A stretch of 64,000 nucleotides of DNA. It comes from Pseudomonas taiwanensis (GTDB lineage: Bacteria; Pseudomonadota; Gammaproteobacteria; Pseudomonadales; Pseudomonadaceae). The number at the start of each line of letters is the position of its first letter. Positions within the stretch are counted from its first letter, which is position 1. The stretch lies in contig NZ_QJRF01000057.1 of the NCBI RefSeq assembly GCF_013393345.1, positions 97,214 through 161,213 on the forward strand, given 5' to 3'. The notes under the pieces were generated by a model. The model was not told the DNA's origin, did not search any database, and saw nothing but the letters and a program-made list of their open reading frames with translations. The translations under genes were made by a program, and so were the position numbers. This document shows, piece by piece, positions 52,115-61,508 of this stretch.

Positions 52115-53749
52115 ATGCACAGCTTGCGCAACCTGCCGATCAGTCGTCGCCTCTGGCTGATCCTCATCGTCGCGGTATTCATGCTGGTCACCCTTGGCGT
52201 GCTGATGCTGCAGCAGATCTACGACGACCTCTACCAGGGCAAGGAGCAGAAGACCCGCCACGTGGTCGAGACCGCGGTGGGCGTGCTGCAGTACTACCAG
52301 GCCCAGGAAGCCGCGGGCACCCTGCCCCGCGAAGAAGCGCAGAAACAAGCGATGCAGGCGGTTCGCGCCCTGCGTTACGACAAGGGCGACTACTTCTGGA
52401 TCAACGACCTGACGCCGCGCATGATCATGCACCCGACCAACGCCAAGCTGGAGGGTCAGGACCTCTCCGGCTACAAGGACCCGGACGGCAAGCCCCTGTT
52501 CAACGAGATGGCGCGCGTCGCCAAGACTCAGGGCGCGGGCTTCGTCGAGTACCGCTGGCCCAAGCCGGGCGCCAGCGACCCGGTGCCGAAAGTTTCCTAT
52601 GTGCAACTGTTCGCACCCTGGGGCTGGGTGATCGGCTCGGGCATCTACATTGACGACATGCAAGTGGAGTTCCTTTCCCAGGCCATGCGCGCCTCGCTGG
52701 TGGGATTGGCCATCGCCATCGTCATGGCGCTGCTGGTCATCGTCATCGCCCGCAGCATCACCCGGCCGCTGAACGAAGTGGTTTCCGCGATGGCCGCTAT
52801 CGCCAGTGGCGAAGGCGACCTCACCAGCAGCCTGGACACCCACGGCCGCGACGAAATCACCGCCCTCGGCGGCCATTTCAATGCCTTTACCGGCAAGCTG
52901 AGGGGCGTGATCCGCCAGTCCCTGGACGCCGCCACCGCCCTCGACCAGGCCGCCAGCAACCTCGACGGCATCGCCAGCAACGGGCTGCGCCAGAGCGAGC
53001 AGCAATCGCTGCAAATGGAGCAAGTGGCTACCGCCATCAACGAAGTCACCTACGGCGTGCAGGACGTGGCAAAGAACGCCGAGCATGCCGCCAGCGAAGT
53101 GCGCAACGCCGAGGAACAAGCGCGCCAGGGGCATGACAACATCGACAGCAGCCTGCGGCAGATCGACCAGCTCTCCACCACCATCACCAAGGCGGTGGAC
53201 GTCATCCAGACGCTCGCCCAGGAAAGCGCCCAGATCGGCAGCGTGCTGGAAGTGATCCGCTCCATCGCCGAGCAGACCAACCTGCTGGCACTGAACGCCG
53301 CCATCGAGGCCGCTCGGGCCGGCGAGCAGGGCCGTGGCTTTGCCGTGGTGGCCGATGAAGTACGCCTGTTGGCCCAGCGGACCCAGAAGTCGACGGCAGA
53401 AATCCAGACCATGATCGAACGCCTGCAGCAGAACTCCGAGGCAGCGGTCCAGGTGATCGACGAAAGCAGCCGGGCTTCCCGCGCCACGGTGGACCAGGCC
53501 AGCCAAGCCGGCGAGAGCCTGGCGCAGATCGCCCAGGCGCTGCGCACCCTGACCGGGCTCAACGCCTCAATTGCCAGCGCTACGTTGCAGCAGTCCCATG
53601 TAGTGGAAGACATCAACCAGAACGTCACCCAGGCTGCCGGCCTGGCCCACGACAGCGCCAGTTCGGCCGAACAGACCACCGGCGCCAGCCAGCGCCTGGG
53701 GCAATTGGCCGTGCAGCTCAATCAGCTGCTGGGACAATTCCGCGTGTAG
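52115..53749 (+). CDS. Methyl-accepting chemotaxis protein, sCache_2 type
   Basis: A 544-residue chemoreceptor. After a first membrane segment ([20 protein letters not shown]) comes a single-Cache periplasmic domain ([30 protein letters not shown]...[13 protein letters not shown]), a second segment ([17 protein letters not shown]), a HAMP domain and the signalling hairpin [35 protein letters not shown]. sCache_2 domains commonly bind short organic acids; the P. aeruginosa gene near bqsRS is a malate-type receptor. The ligand here is inferred only. Confidence 0.92.
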   Translation: MHSLRNLPISRRLWLILIVAVFMLVTLGVLMLQQIYDDLYQGKEQKTRHVVETAVGVLQYYQAQEAAGTLPREEAQKQAMQAVRALRYDKGDYFWINDLTPRMIMHPTNAKLEGQDLSGYKDPDGKPLFNEMARVAKTQGAGFVEYRWPKPGASDPVPKVSYVQLFAPWGWVIGSGIYIDDMQVEFLSQAMRASLVGLAIAIVMALLVIVIARSITRPLNEVVSAMAAIASGEGDLTSSLDTHGRDEITALGGHFNAFTGKLRGVIRQSLDAATALDQAASNLDGIASNGLRQSEQQSLQMEQVATAINEVTYGVQDVAKNAEHAASEVRNAEEQARQGHDNIDSSLRQIDQLSTTITKAVDVIQTLAQESAQIGSVLEVIRSIAEQTNLLALNAAIEAARAGEQGRGFAVVADEVRLLAQRTQKSTAEIQTMIERLQQNSEAAVQVIDESSRASRATVDQASQAGESLAQIAQALRTLTGLNASIASATLQQSHVVEDINQNVTQAAGLAHDSASSAEQTTGASQRLGQLAVQLNQLLGQFRV

Positions 53750-53768
53750 CCACCCTGAATCCATGAGG

Positions 53769-53869
53769 GGGCGAATTCATTCGCCAAGCTGCCCCATCGG
53801 TGCAGGGGCCTTGTAGGAGCTAGCTTGCTAGCGAAACGGGGCCATTCGCTGGCAAGCCAGCTCCTACGG
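53769..53869. repeat. REP/BIME-type palindromic repeats
   Basis: Two palindromes follow the chemoreceptor. GGCGAAT/ATTCGCC is at 53770-53785, and a large hairpin with arms GTAGGAGC (53813-53820) and GCTCCTAC (53860-53867) encloses GCTAGCGAA/TTCGCTGGC. Such GTAGGAGC arms are typical of Pseudomonas REP elements. Confidence 0.75.
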
Positions 53870-53940
53870 GCAATCCAGCCACTTGCAACACTTGATGCGG
53901 ACACAGCTATTGAAATCGCCCCCACAGGCGAGGCGTGAAC

Positions 53941-55263
53941 CTACGAGGCTTGCGCGGTCGGAAGTTCGATGCGTACCCGCAATCCACCCAGTGGGCTTTC
54001 CTGCAGGCTCAGGCGGCCGTTCCAGGATTCGACGATGTCCCGCACGATGCCGAGCCCCAGGCCGTGCCCTGCGACTTGCTCGTCAAGGCGCGCGCCACGA
54101 CCGATGACTTCCTCACGCTTGTCTTCGGCAATGCCCGGGCCGTCATCGTCCACCATCAGGCTGTAACCGTCGGCTCCGCCACGGATGGTCAGGTTGACCT
54201 GGGTTTCCGCCCACTTGCAGGCGTTATCCAGCAGGTTGCCCAGCAGCTCCAGAAGGTCTTCCCGGTCCCAGGGCAGGCGCATCCCTTCGGGGACGTCCCA
54301 GTCCAGGTCCAGCCCACGGTCGTGGATCATTGCCAGGGTGGAAAACAGGCCTGGCAGCTCTTCGGCGCAATCGAAATGTGCCCCGGGCAATGCCTCGCCC
54401 GCGAGACGCGCACGTCCCAGTTCCCGGGCCAGGCGCTGCTCGATCTGCTCCAGCTGTTCGTGCAGGATCGCGCGCAGCTCCGGCTGTCCGCGCAGCTCTT
54501 CGCGGTTGGCCAGGCTGACCAGCACCGCCAGGGGCGTCTTCAACGCATGACCAAGGTTGCCCAAGGCATTACGCGAGCGCTTGAGGGTGTCTTCGGTGTG
54601 ACTGAGCAGCCGGTTGATCTGCGTTACCAAAGGCTCCAGCTCCGCCGGCACCTGGCTATCCAGCTCACTGCGCTGCCCCTGCTGCAGTTGGGCGATCTGC
54701 TGGCGAACCTCCTCCAGCGGACGCAAGGCCCGGCGCACGGTAATGCGCTGCAAGGCGAGGATCAGCAGCAATCCGGCCACCCCGAGGCCCAGCCCCGTCC
54801 AGCGCACGCGGCTAAAGCTCTCCAGCACGGGCGTGTAGTCCTGGGCGACGACGATTCGAACCTGGCGCCCGAAGCGACGGTAATCGCCGCGCCAGGCCAG
54901 CAATTCCTGGTCGTCGGGCCCCGGCAGCAAACCTTCGGCCAGCCCCTTGCTCGGGGGCATGGATAGCTCGGCATCCCAGAGCGAACGCGAACGCCAGGGT
55001 TCGTCATCCAGTTCGATGATGAAGTAGCGGCCGGAATAAGGTTGTTGATGGGCCGGGTTAAGCCGCTTCTCGTCGAGCTGGATGCCGGCCTGTCCACGCA
55101 CCAGCGAGCCCAGCAGGAGCTCGGCCTCGGTACGCAGCCCTTCCGCCAGATAACGTCGCAGTCCCAGGTCGAACAACCAGAGGCTGGTCTGCGCCAGGAC
55201 CAGCCCCACCACCAGCAGCACGCCGATCAACCCAAGGCTGAGCCGGCGCTGGATAGACCTCAT
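53941..55263 (-). CDS. bqsS: Sensor kinase BqsS/CarS-like
   Basis: A 440-residue kinase: two membrane segments enclosing a periplasmic domain of about 125 residues, a HAMP-like region, H-box [24 protein letters not shown]-box [13 protein letters not shown] and G-box [19 protein letters not shown]. It overlaps its regulator by 4 bp. Synteny with P. aeruginosa PA2656-PA2659 points to the Fe(II)/Ca(II)-responsive BqsS/CarS. The reported Fe(II) motif RExxE is not exact here; RTEAE lies in the early periplasmic helix instead. Confidence 0.85.
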   Translation of the reverse strand: MRSIQRRLSLGLIGVLLVVGLVLAQTSLWLFDLGLRRYLAEGLRTEAELLLGSLVRGQAGIQLDEKRLNPAHQQPYSGRYFIIELDDEPWRSRSLWDAELSMPPSKGLAEGLLPGPDDQELLAWRGDYRRFGRQVRIVVAQDYTPVLESFSRVRWTGLGLGVAGLLLILALQRITVRRALRPLEEVRQQIAQLQQGQRSELDSQVPAELEPLVTQINRLLSHTEDTLKRSRNALGNLGHALKTPLAVLVSLANREELRGQPELRAILHEQLEQIEQRLARELGRARLAGEALPGAHFDCAEELPGLFSTLAMIHDRGLDLDWDVPEGMRLPWDREDLLELLGNLLDNACKWAETQVNLTIRGGADGYSLMVDDDGPGIAEDKREEVIGRGARLDEQVAGHGLGLGIVRDIVESWNGRLSLQESPLGGLRVRIELPTAQAS

Positions 55264-55928
55264 CGACCCTCACCGGTGAAGCGATAGCCCTGACCTCGTC
55301 GCGTCTCGATGACTTCGCGGCCGAGCTTGCGCCGCAGGTGATTGACGTGCACCTCGATCACATTGGAATCCCGCTCGGTCTCGCCGTCATACAGATGCTC
55401 GGCCAGGTGGCTCTTCGAGAGCAGTTGGCCGGGGTGCAGCATGAAATAGCGCAGCAACCGGAACTCGGCAGCAGTGAGCTGCACCTCGTCGCCATTGCGG
55501 CTGACACACTGACGCCCTTCATCCAGCTGCAGGCCCGCCGCTTCCAATTGCGGCTGGTTCGCCAGGCCATGGGCACGCCGCAGCAGCGCCTGGATGCGCA
55601 GGGCCAGCTCTTCGGGATGGAAGGGTTTGGTCAGGTAATCGTCTGCGCCGGCCTTGAGGCCATCGATGCGCTCGGCCCAGGAACCACGGGCAGTGAGCAC
55701 CAGCACCGGGGTCGACAGCCCGCCCGCACGCCATTCCTGCAGGACCTCGAGTCCGGGCTTACCGGGCAGGCCGAGGTCCAGGATGATCAGGTCGTAGGGC
55801 TCGCTGGCTCCCTGGTGCAAGGCGTCGCGGCCGTCGGCCAGCCAGTCCACGGCGTAGCCTTGGCGGCCGAGGCTGGAGGTCAGCTCATCGGCCAGGGGTA
55901 CATGGTCCTCTACCAGCAACAACCGCAT
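55260..55928 (-). CDS. bqsR: Response regulator BqsR/CarR-like
   Basis: A 222-residue OmpR-family regulator: receiver ([17 protein letters not shown], phospho-Asp in [13 protein letters not shown], Lys in [11 protein letters not shown]) and winged helix ([31 protein letters not shown]...[14 protein letters not shown]). Its start overlaps the PepSY gene stop as TGATG and its stop overlaps the kinase start as ATGA, so the four genes form one coupled operon. Confidence 0.9.
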   Translation of the reverse strand: MRLLLVEDHVPLADELTSSLGRQGYAVDWLADGRDALHQGASEPYDLIILDLGLPGKPGLEVLQEWRAGGLSTPVLVLTARGSWAERIDGLKAGADDYLTKPFHPEELALRIQALLRRAHGLANQPQLEAAGLQLDEGRQCVSRNGDEVQLTAAEFRLLRYFMLHPGQLLSKSHLAEHLYDGETERDSNVIEVHVNHLRRKLGREVIETRRGQGYRFTGEGR

Positions 55929-56242
55929 CAGTCGTCTTCCTCGTCCTTCAGAATGCGCCCGTCGCGGGCGTCCAGTTCCAGCTCACGCACCGAGCCGTCG
56001 GCAGTGACCAGTTCGACCTCGTAAATGTAGACGTCATCTTCCTCTTCCAGCTCGGCCTCCAGCAGGCGCGCCCCGGGGTAATTCCCCAGGGCGCTGCGCA
56101 ACAGCTGGTCGAGGGGCAGGATGACACCCTCTTCACGAAGCCTGAGGGCTTCGTCCTGATCCAGGTCCCTGGCCATCGCCTCAAGGGCGAAGACGGCCAG
56201 GATCAGGGCGATGATCCCACTGTAGCGAAGGATCCAGCGCAT
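55928..56242 (-). CDS. PepSY-domain exported protein (second)
   Basis: A 104-residue protein with a signal peptide or anchor ([18 protein letters not shown]) and one PepSY-like domain rich in acidic residues ([45 protein letters not shown]). It is probably periplasmic, may bind cations or modulate the adjacent sensor, and overlaps neighbours at both ends. Confidence 0.88.
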   Translation of the reverse strand: MRWILRYSGIIALILAVFALEAMARDLDQDEALRLREEGVILPLDQLLRSALGNYPGARLLEAELEEEDDVYIYEVELVTADGSVRELELDARDGRILKDEEDD

Positions 56243-56550
56243 CAGTCGTCCTGGTGATCCTTGAGGATCTGGCCATTGGTGGCGTCAAGTTCCAGGTCCC
56301 ATTGCACACCCTGGGCGTCGCGCAGTTCGACCTGGTAGATGTAGCGGCCGTATTCCTCTTCCAGCTCGGTTTCGTTGATGGTGCCACCGGCGTGCTTGGC
56401 CAGCGCTGCGGCATTGAGTTTCTCGAAGGACTGGATGGTGCCCGCGTCACGCAGCTTCAAGGCCTCATCCGGGCCGAGGTCACGCGCCTGGGCCATACCG
56501 GCAGTGGCGGCGAGGGTAGCAAGGGTGAACAGGGCAGCAAGCTTCTTCAT
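56242..56550 (-). CDS. PepSY-domain exported protein (first)
   Basis: A 102-residue protein with a clear signal peptide (KKLAALFTLATLAATAGMAQA) and a PepSY domain ending ELDATNGQILKDHQDD. It is paralogous to the next gene. The start MKKLAALF has GAGGAG upstream. A BqsR-like box lies 57 bp upstream, so it leads the bqsRS operon. Confidence 0.88.
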   Translation of the reverse strand: MKKLAALFTLATLAATAGMAQARDLGPDEALKLRDAGTIQSFEKLNAAALAKHAGGTINETELEEEYGRYIYQVELRDAQGVQWDLELDATNGQILKDHQDD

Positions 56551-56606
56551 GGGGTATCTCCTCGGGGGAATGTGTGCTTTCGATGGGTTCAAGATACCGG
56601 GGTCGA

Positions 56607-56622
56607 CTTAATTGAAGCTGAA
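56607..56622 (-). promoter_or_regulatory. BqsR-type box (TTAAG-N6-TTAAG, one mismatch)
   Basis: The minus strand reads TTCAG-CTTCAA-TTAAG. The published BqsR recognition element is a tandem TTAAG separated by 6 bp, so one base differs. Its position upstream of the PepSY-bqsRS operon fits autoregulation. Confidence 0.55.
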
Positions 56623-56720
56623 TTCCCATTAAGACTTGGGAAGGATCATTCATACCCTGAAGAAGCTTGGCCTTGACGAGGTGGCCACTATAATCGCTGC
56701 CTTGCTTTCAGGAGCCCCGC

Positions 56721-57800
56721 ATGAGCGCCATCCAGATCAAGTTCCCCGCCCTCACCCTGCGCGCCGGACGCCGCGCCCAGGCCCACATTCGTGGGCAGGG
56801 CCTCACGCCGGCCGATGTCGGCATCCTGCCGGGTGCGGCTGGCGGCCCCAAGGCCCTGGGTATCCAGGGCCTGGACCTGGCGCTGTTCGGCGACTGGCTG
56901 CCGCGTGCACCGCGTGAACGCGCACTGATCGGTGCCTCCATCGGTTCCTGGCGCTTCGCCAGCGCCTGCCTGCCTGACGCTGCCGACGGCATCCGCCGGC
57001 TGGGCGAGCTCTATACCAGCCAGCGATTCCCCAAGGGCGTGAGCATGGCGGAAGTCAGCCGCCTCTGTGGCCTGATGCTGGACGACCTGCTCCAGGGTCA
57101 GGACGCGCAGGTATTGGCCAACACCCATTACCGGCTGAACGTGGTGGTGGTGAAAAGCCATGGCCTGCTTGCCCATGATCGGCGCGGCGCCCTGGGCCTC
57201 GGCCTATCGTCGGTGATCGGCAGCAACCTGCTGGGCCGTCCGCACCTGGCCCGGCACTTCGAGCGGGTCATTCTCCACGACGCGCGCCAGGCACCTCCGC
57301 TGGCAGCGCTGTTGGACTTCCCCTCGCGCTACCACACGCTGGACGCGAACAATCTGCGCCATGCCCTCCTCGCTTCGGGGTCAATCCCCATGGTGATGGA
57401 AGGCGTACGCGACATCCCGGGCGCTGGGCCGGGCACTTACCGCGATGGCGGCCTCCTCGATTACCACCTGGATCTGCCCTACAACCCGGGCGGCGTAGTG
57501 CTCTATCCGCACTTCACCGACAAGGTAGTCCCCGGCTGGTTCGACAAGGGCCTGCCCTGGCGCAAGGGCGATGCGGAGCGGCTGCAGGACGTGCTGCTGA
57601 TTTCGCCATCGCGCGAGTACCTGGCCACGCTGCCTCATGGCAAACTGCCAGACCGTAAGGACTTCAAGCGCTATCTCGGTGACGATGCCGGACGCGAACG
57701 CTATTGGCGCAAGGCCATGGCCGAAAGCGAGCGGCTGGGCGACGAGTTCCTCGAACTGGTGGACAGCGGGAAACTCGGGGAGCGCTTGCAGGACCTTTGA
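56721..57800 (+). CDS. Patatin-like phospholipase
   Basis: A 359-residue patatin-family hydrolase. The oxyanion Gly-rich region is ILPGAAGGPKALGIQGLD, the nucleophile is in GASIGSW (G-x-S-x-G) and the Asp dyad is in YRDGGLLDYHLD. It has no signal peptide and is cytoplasmic or membrane-associated. It is divergent from the PepSY genes and followed 32 bp later by a lipase-like gene. The substrate is unknown. Confidence 0.88.
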   Translation: MSAIQIKFPALTLRAGRRAQAHIRGQGLTPADVGILPGAAGGPKALGIQGLDLALFGDWLPRAPRERALIGASIGSWRFASACLPDAADGIRRLGELYTSQRFPKGVSMAEVSRLCGLMLDDLLQGQDAQVLANTHYRLNVVVVKSHGLLAHDRRGALGLGLSSVIGSNLLGRPHLARHFERVILHDARQAPPLAALLDFPSRYHTLDANNLRHALLASGSIPMVMEGVRDIPGAGPGTYRDGGLLDYHLDLPYNPGGVVLYPHFTDKVVPGWFDKGLPWRKGDAERLQDVLLISPSREYLATLPHGKLPDRKDFKRYLGDDAGRERYWRKAMAESERLGDEFLELVDSGKLGERLQDL

Positions 57801-57832
57801 CCTGAGACGCACGGAGCGAAAGGAGTACAGGG

Positions 57833-58729
57833 ATGAAACTCGCGGTGGCCATCATCCATGGCATCGGCAACCAGCAGGACGCGCGCAACGTCGAGGGGCA
57901 GCACACATTCGCCCAGGGACTGATCGCCGGGTTGCGCAAGCGACTGGGCGTCGAGGCCGAGGATGTCGCGTTCCAGTCGCTTTACTGGGCGAGCGTGCTG
58001 GACAAACGCGAGCTCGCCTACCTGGAAAAACTCGAACAGGAACCGGTGCGCTGGCGCTGGATGCGTCGCCTGGTCACCCTCTTCCTCGGTGATGCCAGCG
58101 GCTACCGCAAAGTCAGCCAGGCGTACGACAACACCTATGAGCAGGTCCACCAGTGCGTGCGCAACGGACTCAACGCACTGCGCGCCAAGGTCGGGCCGAA
58201 CACCCCGCTGGTGGTGCTGGCGCATTCGCTGGGCGGGCACATCATCTCCAACTACATCTGGGACCAGCAGAAGCTCAACGCCACCCCGAGCTGCCCGCGT
58301 GATCCTTTCCTCGCCATGGAAACCCTGGCCTGTCTGGTCACCTTTGGCTGCAACATCCCGCTCTTCACCTTCGCCTACGATCCTGTGCAGCCGATCCGTT
58401 TTCCGGGTCACTGCCTCGACGAACGCCTGACACGGGCCGCCCGCTGGCTGAACGTCTATGCACCGGCGGACTTGCTCGGCTACCCGCTGCGGCCGGTTCA
58501 GGGCTACGCCGCCGTGGTACATGAAGACCGGCCGCTGGCGGTGGGTTCGTGGTTCCGCCGCCATACGCCCTTGAGCCACCTGGAGTACTGGAACGACGCG
58601 CGGTTCCAGGACTACATCGCTCGCCATCTCCGCGACATGCTGAACGCTTGCCCGGCGCCGCATAGGACGCCAGAACCGGATCAACCGGGCCTGCCGTCCA
58701 GCCTCGGTGTACACAGCAGCACCGCGTAG
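57833..58729 (+). CDS. Alpha/beta-hydrolase, lipase-like
   Basis: A 298-residue protein with the hydrolase opening AVAIIHGIGNQQDARNVEG and the nucleophile elbow LAHSLGGHIISN. It follows the patatin-like gene with a GGAG-type ribosome site. Its 3' end overlaps nnrS by 49 bp, convergently. The role is unknown. Confidence 0.82.
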   Translation: MKLAVAIIHGIGNQQDARNVEGQHTFAQGLIAGLRKRLGVEAEDVAFQSLYWASVLDKRELAYLEKLEQEPVRWRWMRRLVTLFLGDASGYRKVSQAYDNTYEQVHQCVRNGLNALRAKVGPNTPLVVLAHSLGGHIISNYIWDQQKLNATPSCPRDPFLAMETLACLVTFGCNIPLFTFAYDPVQPIRFPGHCLDERLTRAARWLNVYAPADLLGYPLRPVQGYAAVVHEDRPLAVGSWFRRHTPLSHLEYWNDARFQDYIARHLRDMLNACPAPHRTPEPDQPGLPSSLGVHSSTA

Positions 58730-59871
58730 TACCTGAGGAACAAGGCAAAGGCGATTATCCAGCAAAGGGCGGCCAGCCAGAGTGCTGCGGACCCGGCCAG
58801 CGGCACCAGGATCACACGGGCGAGCGCCCCCAGGTTGAGCAAGGCGAAGGCCAATCCCATCACGGGTGACGGTTCAAGCGGTCGGCCACTGTGTCCCAGG
58901 CTCACCCGAGCAATCATCGCCAGGATCAATCCCCCCATCGCGCCAACACCCAATGCGTGCTGGGCCAGACTCGAACTGGCCAGAATGCCCAGGTGCCAGG
59001 CGGCCAACCCCAATGGCGCCAGAGCCAACCAGGCGAAAGCCAGGTGCAAGGGCCAGAGCAGCACGACTCGCCAGATTCCGCCGTCGTACCAGCGCGCGAG
59101 ACGCAGCAGATTACCCAAACCGAGGACTAAACACGGAATGGCGAGCCACGGATCTGGCTGTAGCCCCATGCCGATAGCGAAGCTTGCAGCCAGCAGAACG
59201 CCTCCCAGCAACATGCTCCAGTCCAACCATGGCCAGGCCTTCACTTGCTGGACACGTCCCAGCCCGCGCTGGGTGAAGAAGGGAATCACCCGACCACCGA
59301 TCAACCCCATCAGCGCAGCGATGAGCCAGAGGGCAGCCAGTACCCCTTGGCGCTGCAGTGCATCGCTGCCGCTCGCAAGTCCCCAGAGCACCAGTGCGTC
59401 GGCAGTCGCGAGCAAGGTCAGCACCACTACCACCGGGTAGTTGTTGCGCTGGCGCACACGCCAGAGGCTGCGTCCCATCACGCAGGCGACAGCAGGCAGG
59501 AACGTCAGCTCGAGGGCAATCACCAGCGCTACCGGCGCCCCCATTAGCCATGCCAGTCGCGCAGCCAACCAGAGCATCGCCAACGCGGCCAGGGCAGGCC
59601 CGCGCAAACCGGGATTACCGGTCCAGTTCTGTACGGCGGTCAACAGGAAACCCGCAATGATGGCGCCACCAAAACCGAACACCATTTCGTGCCGGTGCCA
59701 GGCGAGCCAGCCGCCGGTGGGCTGCCATGCGCGGGTCTGGCCATGGAGCGCCAGGAGCCAGATCAGCACGGCCACCAGGGCGAAGGCCGTACCGAAGAGA
59801 AAGAAGGGGCGGAAGCCGAGGCGCCAGAGCGGCCGGATCGCCAGTTCGCGGGAAGCATCAAGCAATTGCAC
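58681..59871 (-). CDS. nnrS: NnrS-family haem-copper membrane protein
   Basis: A 396-residue integral membrane protein with about 12 hydrophobic segments. The NnrS hallmarks WRLGFRPFFLFG at the N-terminus and WHRHEMVFGFGGAIIAGFLLTAVQNWTG are present. It protects against nitrosative stress, fitting the flavohaemoglobin and NorR genes upstream. Its start overlaps the ppyR-like gene. Confidence 0.92.
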   Translation of the reverse strand: MQLLDASRELAIRPLWRLGFRPFFLFGTAFALVAVLIWLLALHGQTRAWQPTGGWLAWHRHEMVFGFGGAIIAGFLLTAVQNWTGNPGLRGPALAALAMLWLAARLAWLMGAPVALVIALELTFLPAVACVMGRSLWRVRQRNNYPVVVVLTLLATADALVLWGLASGSDALQRQGVLAALWLIAALMGLIGGRVIPFFTQRGLGRVQQVKAWPWLDWSMLLGGVLLAASFAIGMGLQPDPWLAIPCLVLGLGNLLRLARWYDGGIWRVVLLWPLHLAFAWLALAPLGLAAWHLGILASSSLAQHALGVGAMGGLILAMIARVSLGHSGRPLEPSPVMGLAFALLNLGALARVILVPLAGSAALWLAALCWIIAFALFLRYYAVLLCTPRLDGRPG

Positions 59872-60115
59872 AGGCCAGACCTCGCTCTTCCTTGCGCATT
59901 TGATATTGCGCGGTCAGGCGCATGACGTAGCCGAGCTTGATCAGGGTCGGCCCGAGGATGACCATTCCGTGTGCGCCGACGAGCAGGAGCAGCCCAAGGT
60001 GAGCATCGAGGTAGTAAGCGCCGGCGATGCCCAGCACGAGCTGGAGCAAGCCGGCCCAGAGGAACAGATGAGACAGTTGCAGCAAACGCTGAGGGCATCC
60101 GAACAGACTGATCAT
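59858..60115 (-). CDS. ppyR: Small membrane protein, PpyR-like
   Basis: An 85-residue protein with two or three hydrophobic stretches (LLQLSHLFLWAGLLQLVLGIAGAYYLDAHLGLLLLVGAHGMVILGP). The start MISLFGC has GGAG upstream. It lies exactly where P. aeruginosa has ppyR, between flavohaemoglobin and nnrS. The symbol rests on position and size. Confidence 0.7.
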   Translation of the reverse strand: MISLFGCPQRLLQLSHLFLWAGLLQLVLGIAGAYYLDAHLGLLLLVGAHGMVILGPTLIKLGYVMRLTAQYQMRKEERGLACAIA

Positions 60116-60138
60116 GATCTTGCACTCCTCGGTTGAAG

Positions 60139-60163
60139 GCCCGGCGCCGCCTTGGCGCCGGGC
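60139..60163. terminator. Hairpin between hmp and ppyR
   Basis: A perfect 10-bp stem GCCCGGCGCC/GGCGCCGGGC with a 5-base loop. There is no T-tract on the minus strand, so it may weaken rather than end transcription. Confidence 0.5.
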
Positions 60164-60171
60164 GGGTGGGA

Positions 60172-61353
60172 TCAGGCCTCCAGAGCGCCGGCCGGTCCAA
60201 AGAACTCGTAGTGGCATTGGCGCTCGGGTACGCCCAGATCGCGCAGGTGCTTCTTCACCTGGGCCATGAAACCTTTCGGCCCGAGGAAGTACGCATCCAC
60301 ATCGCGCTCGGCAGGCAGCCAGTCACCCAGTTGCTCGCGGCTGAGGAAGCCGGTCGCATCGGGCTGGTCAGCAGCATGGGGCTCGCTGTAGCAGAAGAAG
60401 CGGTTGAGCTGCGGGATGGCGGCTACCTTCGCGTCAATCCAGTCGCGGAAGGCATGCACGGCGCCATTGCGTGCGCAGTGGATGAAATGAATCGGCCGGC
60501 CGCTTTCCTCTGCCGCTTCCAGCATGGCCAGTGCTGGGGTAATGCCCACGCCGGCGGTAATCAGCACCAGCGGTTTGCTGCTGGGGCGAAGGACGAAGTC
60601 GCCAGCCGGGGCGAACAGTTCGATGCGGTCACCCACGTGGAACTGGTCGTGCAGATAGTTGGAGACCCGGCCACCCTGCTCGCGCTTGACGCTGATGCGG
60701 TACTCGCGGCCATTGCCGAGAGCGGACAGCGAATAGTTGCGGCGCACTTCTTCGCCATCCAGATTGAGGCGCAGGCCGATGTACTGGCCGGGGATGAACT
60801 CCATCAGCTCGCCGCCATCTTCCGGGGCGAAGTAGAAGGAAGTGATTTCCGCGCTTTCCGCTTCCTTGCGTGCCAGGCGGAACCAGCGGGCGCCACGCCA
60901 GCCACCGGGGGCGGCTTCGCTGGCGGAGTAAATTTCCTCTTCGGCACCAATCAGCAAGTCAGCCAGTTGCTGATAGGCCGCGGCCCAGGCTTCGATGACT
61001 TCATCAGTCGCCACTTCGGCGCCGAGTACCTCACGGATGGCGCGCAGCAGGCAGCTACCCACGATCGGATAGTGCTCGGGCAGCACCTGCAGGGCGACGT
61101 GCTTGTTGATGATCTTGCCTACCAGCGGACCGAGGGCTTCGAGCTGGTCGATGTGACGGGCATACATCAGCACGCCGTTGGCGAGTGCGCGCGGTTGGTC
61201 ACCGCTGGCCTGGTGGGCCTGGTTGAACAGCGGACGCACTTCAGAGTATTCACCCAGCATGATCTTGTAGAAGTGACTGGTGAGCGCTTCTCCCCCAGTC
61301 TCCAGCAGGGGTACGGTGGATTTGACGATGGCACGTTGTTGGCTGGTGAGCAT
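60172..61353 (-). CDS. hmp: Flavohaemoglobin (nitric oxide dioxygenase)
   Basis: A 393-residue enzyme oxidising NO to nitrate. The N-terminal globin domain has the proximal His in INKHVAL. The FAD domain has RRNYSLS and the C-terminal NAD domain has ITAGVGITPALAML. It is divergent from norR, with a sigma-54-like promoter and NorR sites between. In P. aeruginosa it is called fhp. Confidence 0.95.
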   Translation of the reverse strand: MLTSQQRAIVKSTVPLLETGGEALTSHFYKIMLGEYSEVRPLFNQAHQASGDQPRALANGVLMYARHIDQLEALGPLVGKIINKHVALQVLPEHYPIVGSCLLRAIREVLGAEVATDEVIEAWAAAYQQLADLLIGAEEEIYSASEAAPGGWRGARWFRLARKEAESAEITSFYFAPEDGGELMEFIPGQYIGLRLNLDGEEVRRNYSLSALGNGREYRISVKREQGGRVSNYLHDQFHVGDRIELFAPAGDFVLRPSSKPLVLITAGVGITPALAMLEAAEESGRPIHFIHCARNGAVHAFRDWIDAKVAAIPQLNRFFCYSEPHAADQPDATGFLSREQLGDWLPAERDVDAYFLGPKGFMAQVKKHLRDLGVPERQCHYEFFGPAGALEA

Positions 61354-61395
61354 ATGGACTCCGCTATCTGGGTTGTGTCTCTCTGCCTGTCTTAA

Positions 61396-61412
61396 TCCAG
61401 CTTTCGTGCCAA
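61396..61412 (-). promoter_or_regulatory. Sigma-54-like promoter of hmp
   Basis: The minus strand reads TTGGCACGAAAGCTGGA. The -24 part TTGGCACG is ideal and the spacing is right, but the -12 GC is GG. Its place 43 bp from the hmp start, below NorR sites, supports it. Confidence 0.6.
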
Positions 61413-61452
61413 CTTTTTAATCCTTTAAAATCAATACGTTATATTTTTAAGT

Positions 61453-61508
61453 GTTCTTTTGACTACACTACTCGACGAGTCATATCGACATACCGGAGTC
61501 ATAATGAC
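61453..61508. promoter_or_regulatory. Three NorR boxes
   Basis: GTTCTTTTGAC (61453-61463), GTCATATCGAC (61479-61489) and GTCATAATGAC (61498-61508) match the NorR core GT-N7-AC. The third is a perfect GTCA-N3-TGAC and covers the norR ATG at 61504. The array is the enhancer for the divergent hmp promoter. Confidence 0.75.

Noticed and set aside
53813..53867. A functional terminator after the sCache chemoreceptor
   Set aside because: The hairpin has REP-type arms and no T-tract, so a dispersed repeat is the better call.
61396..61412. A perfect sigma-54 promoter for hmp
   Set aside because: The -12 GC is GG, so I list it as sigma-54-like only.
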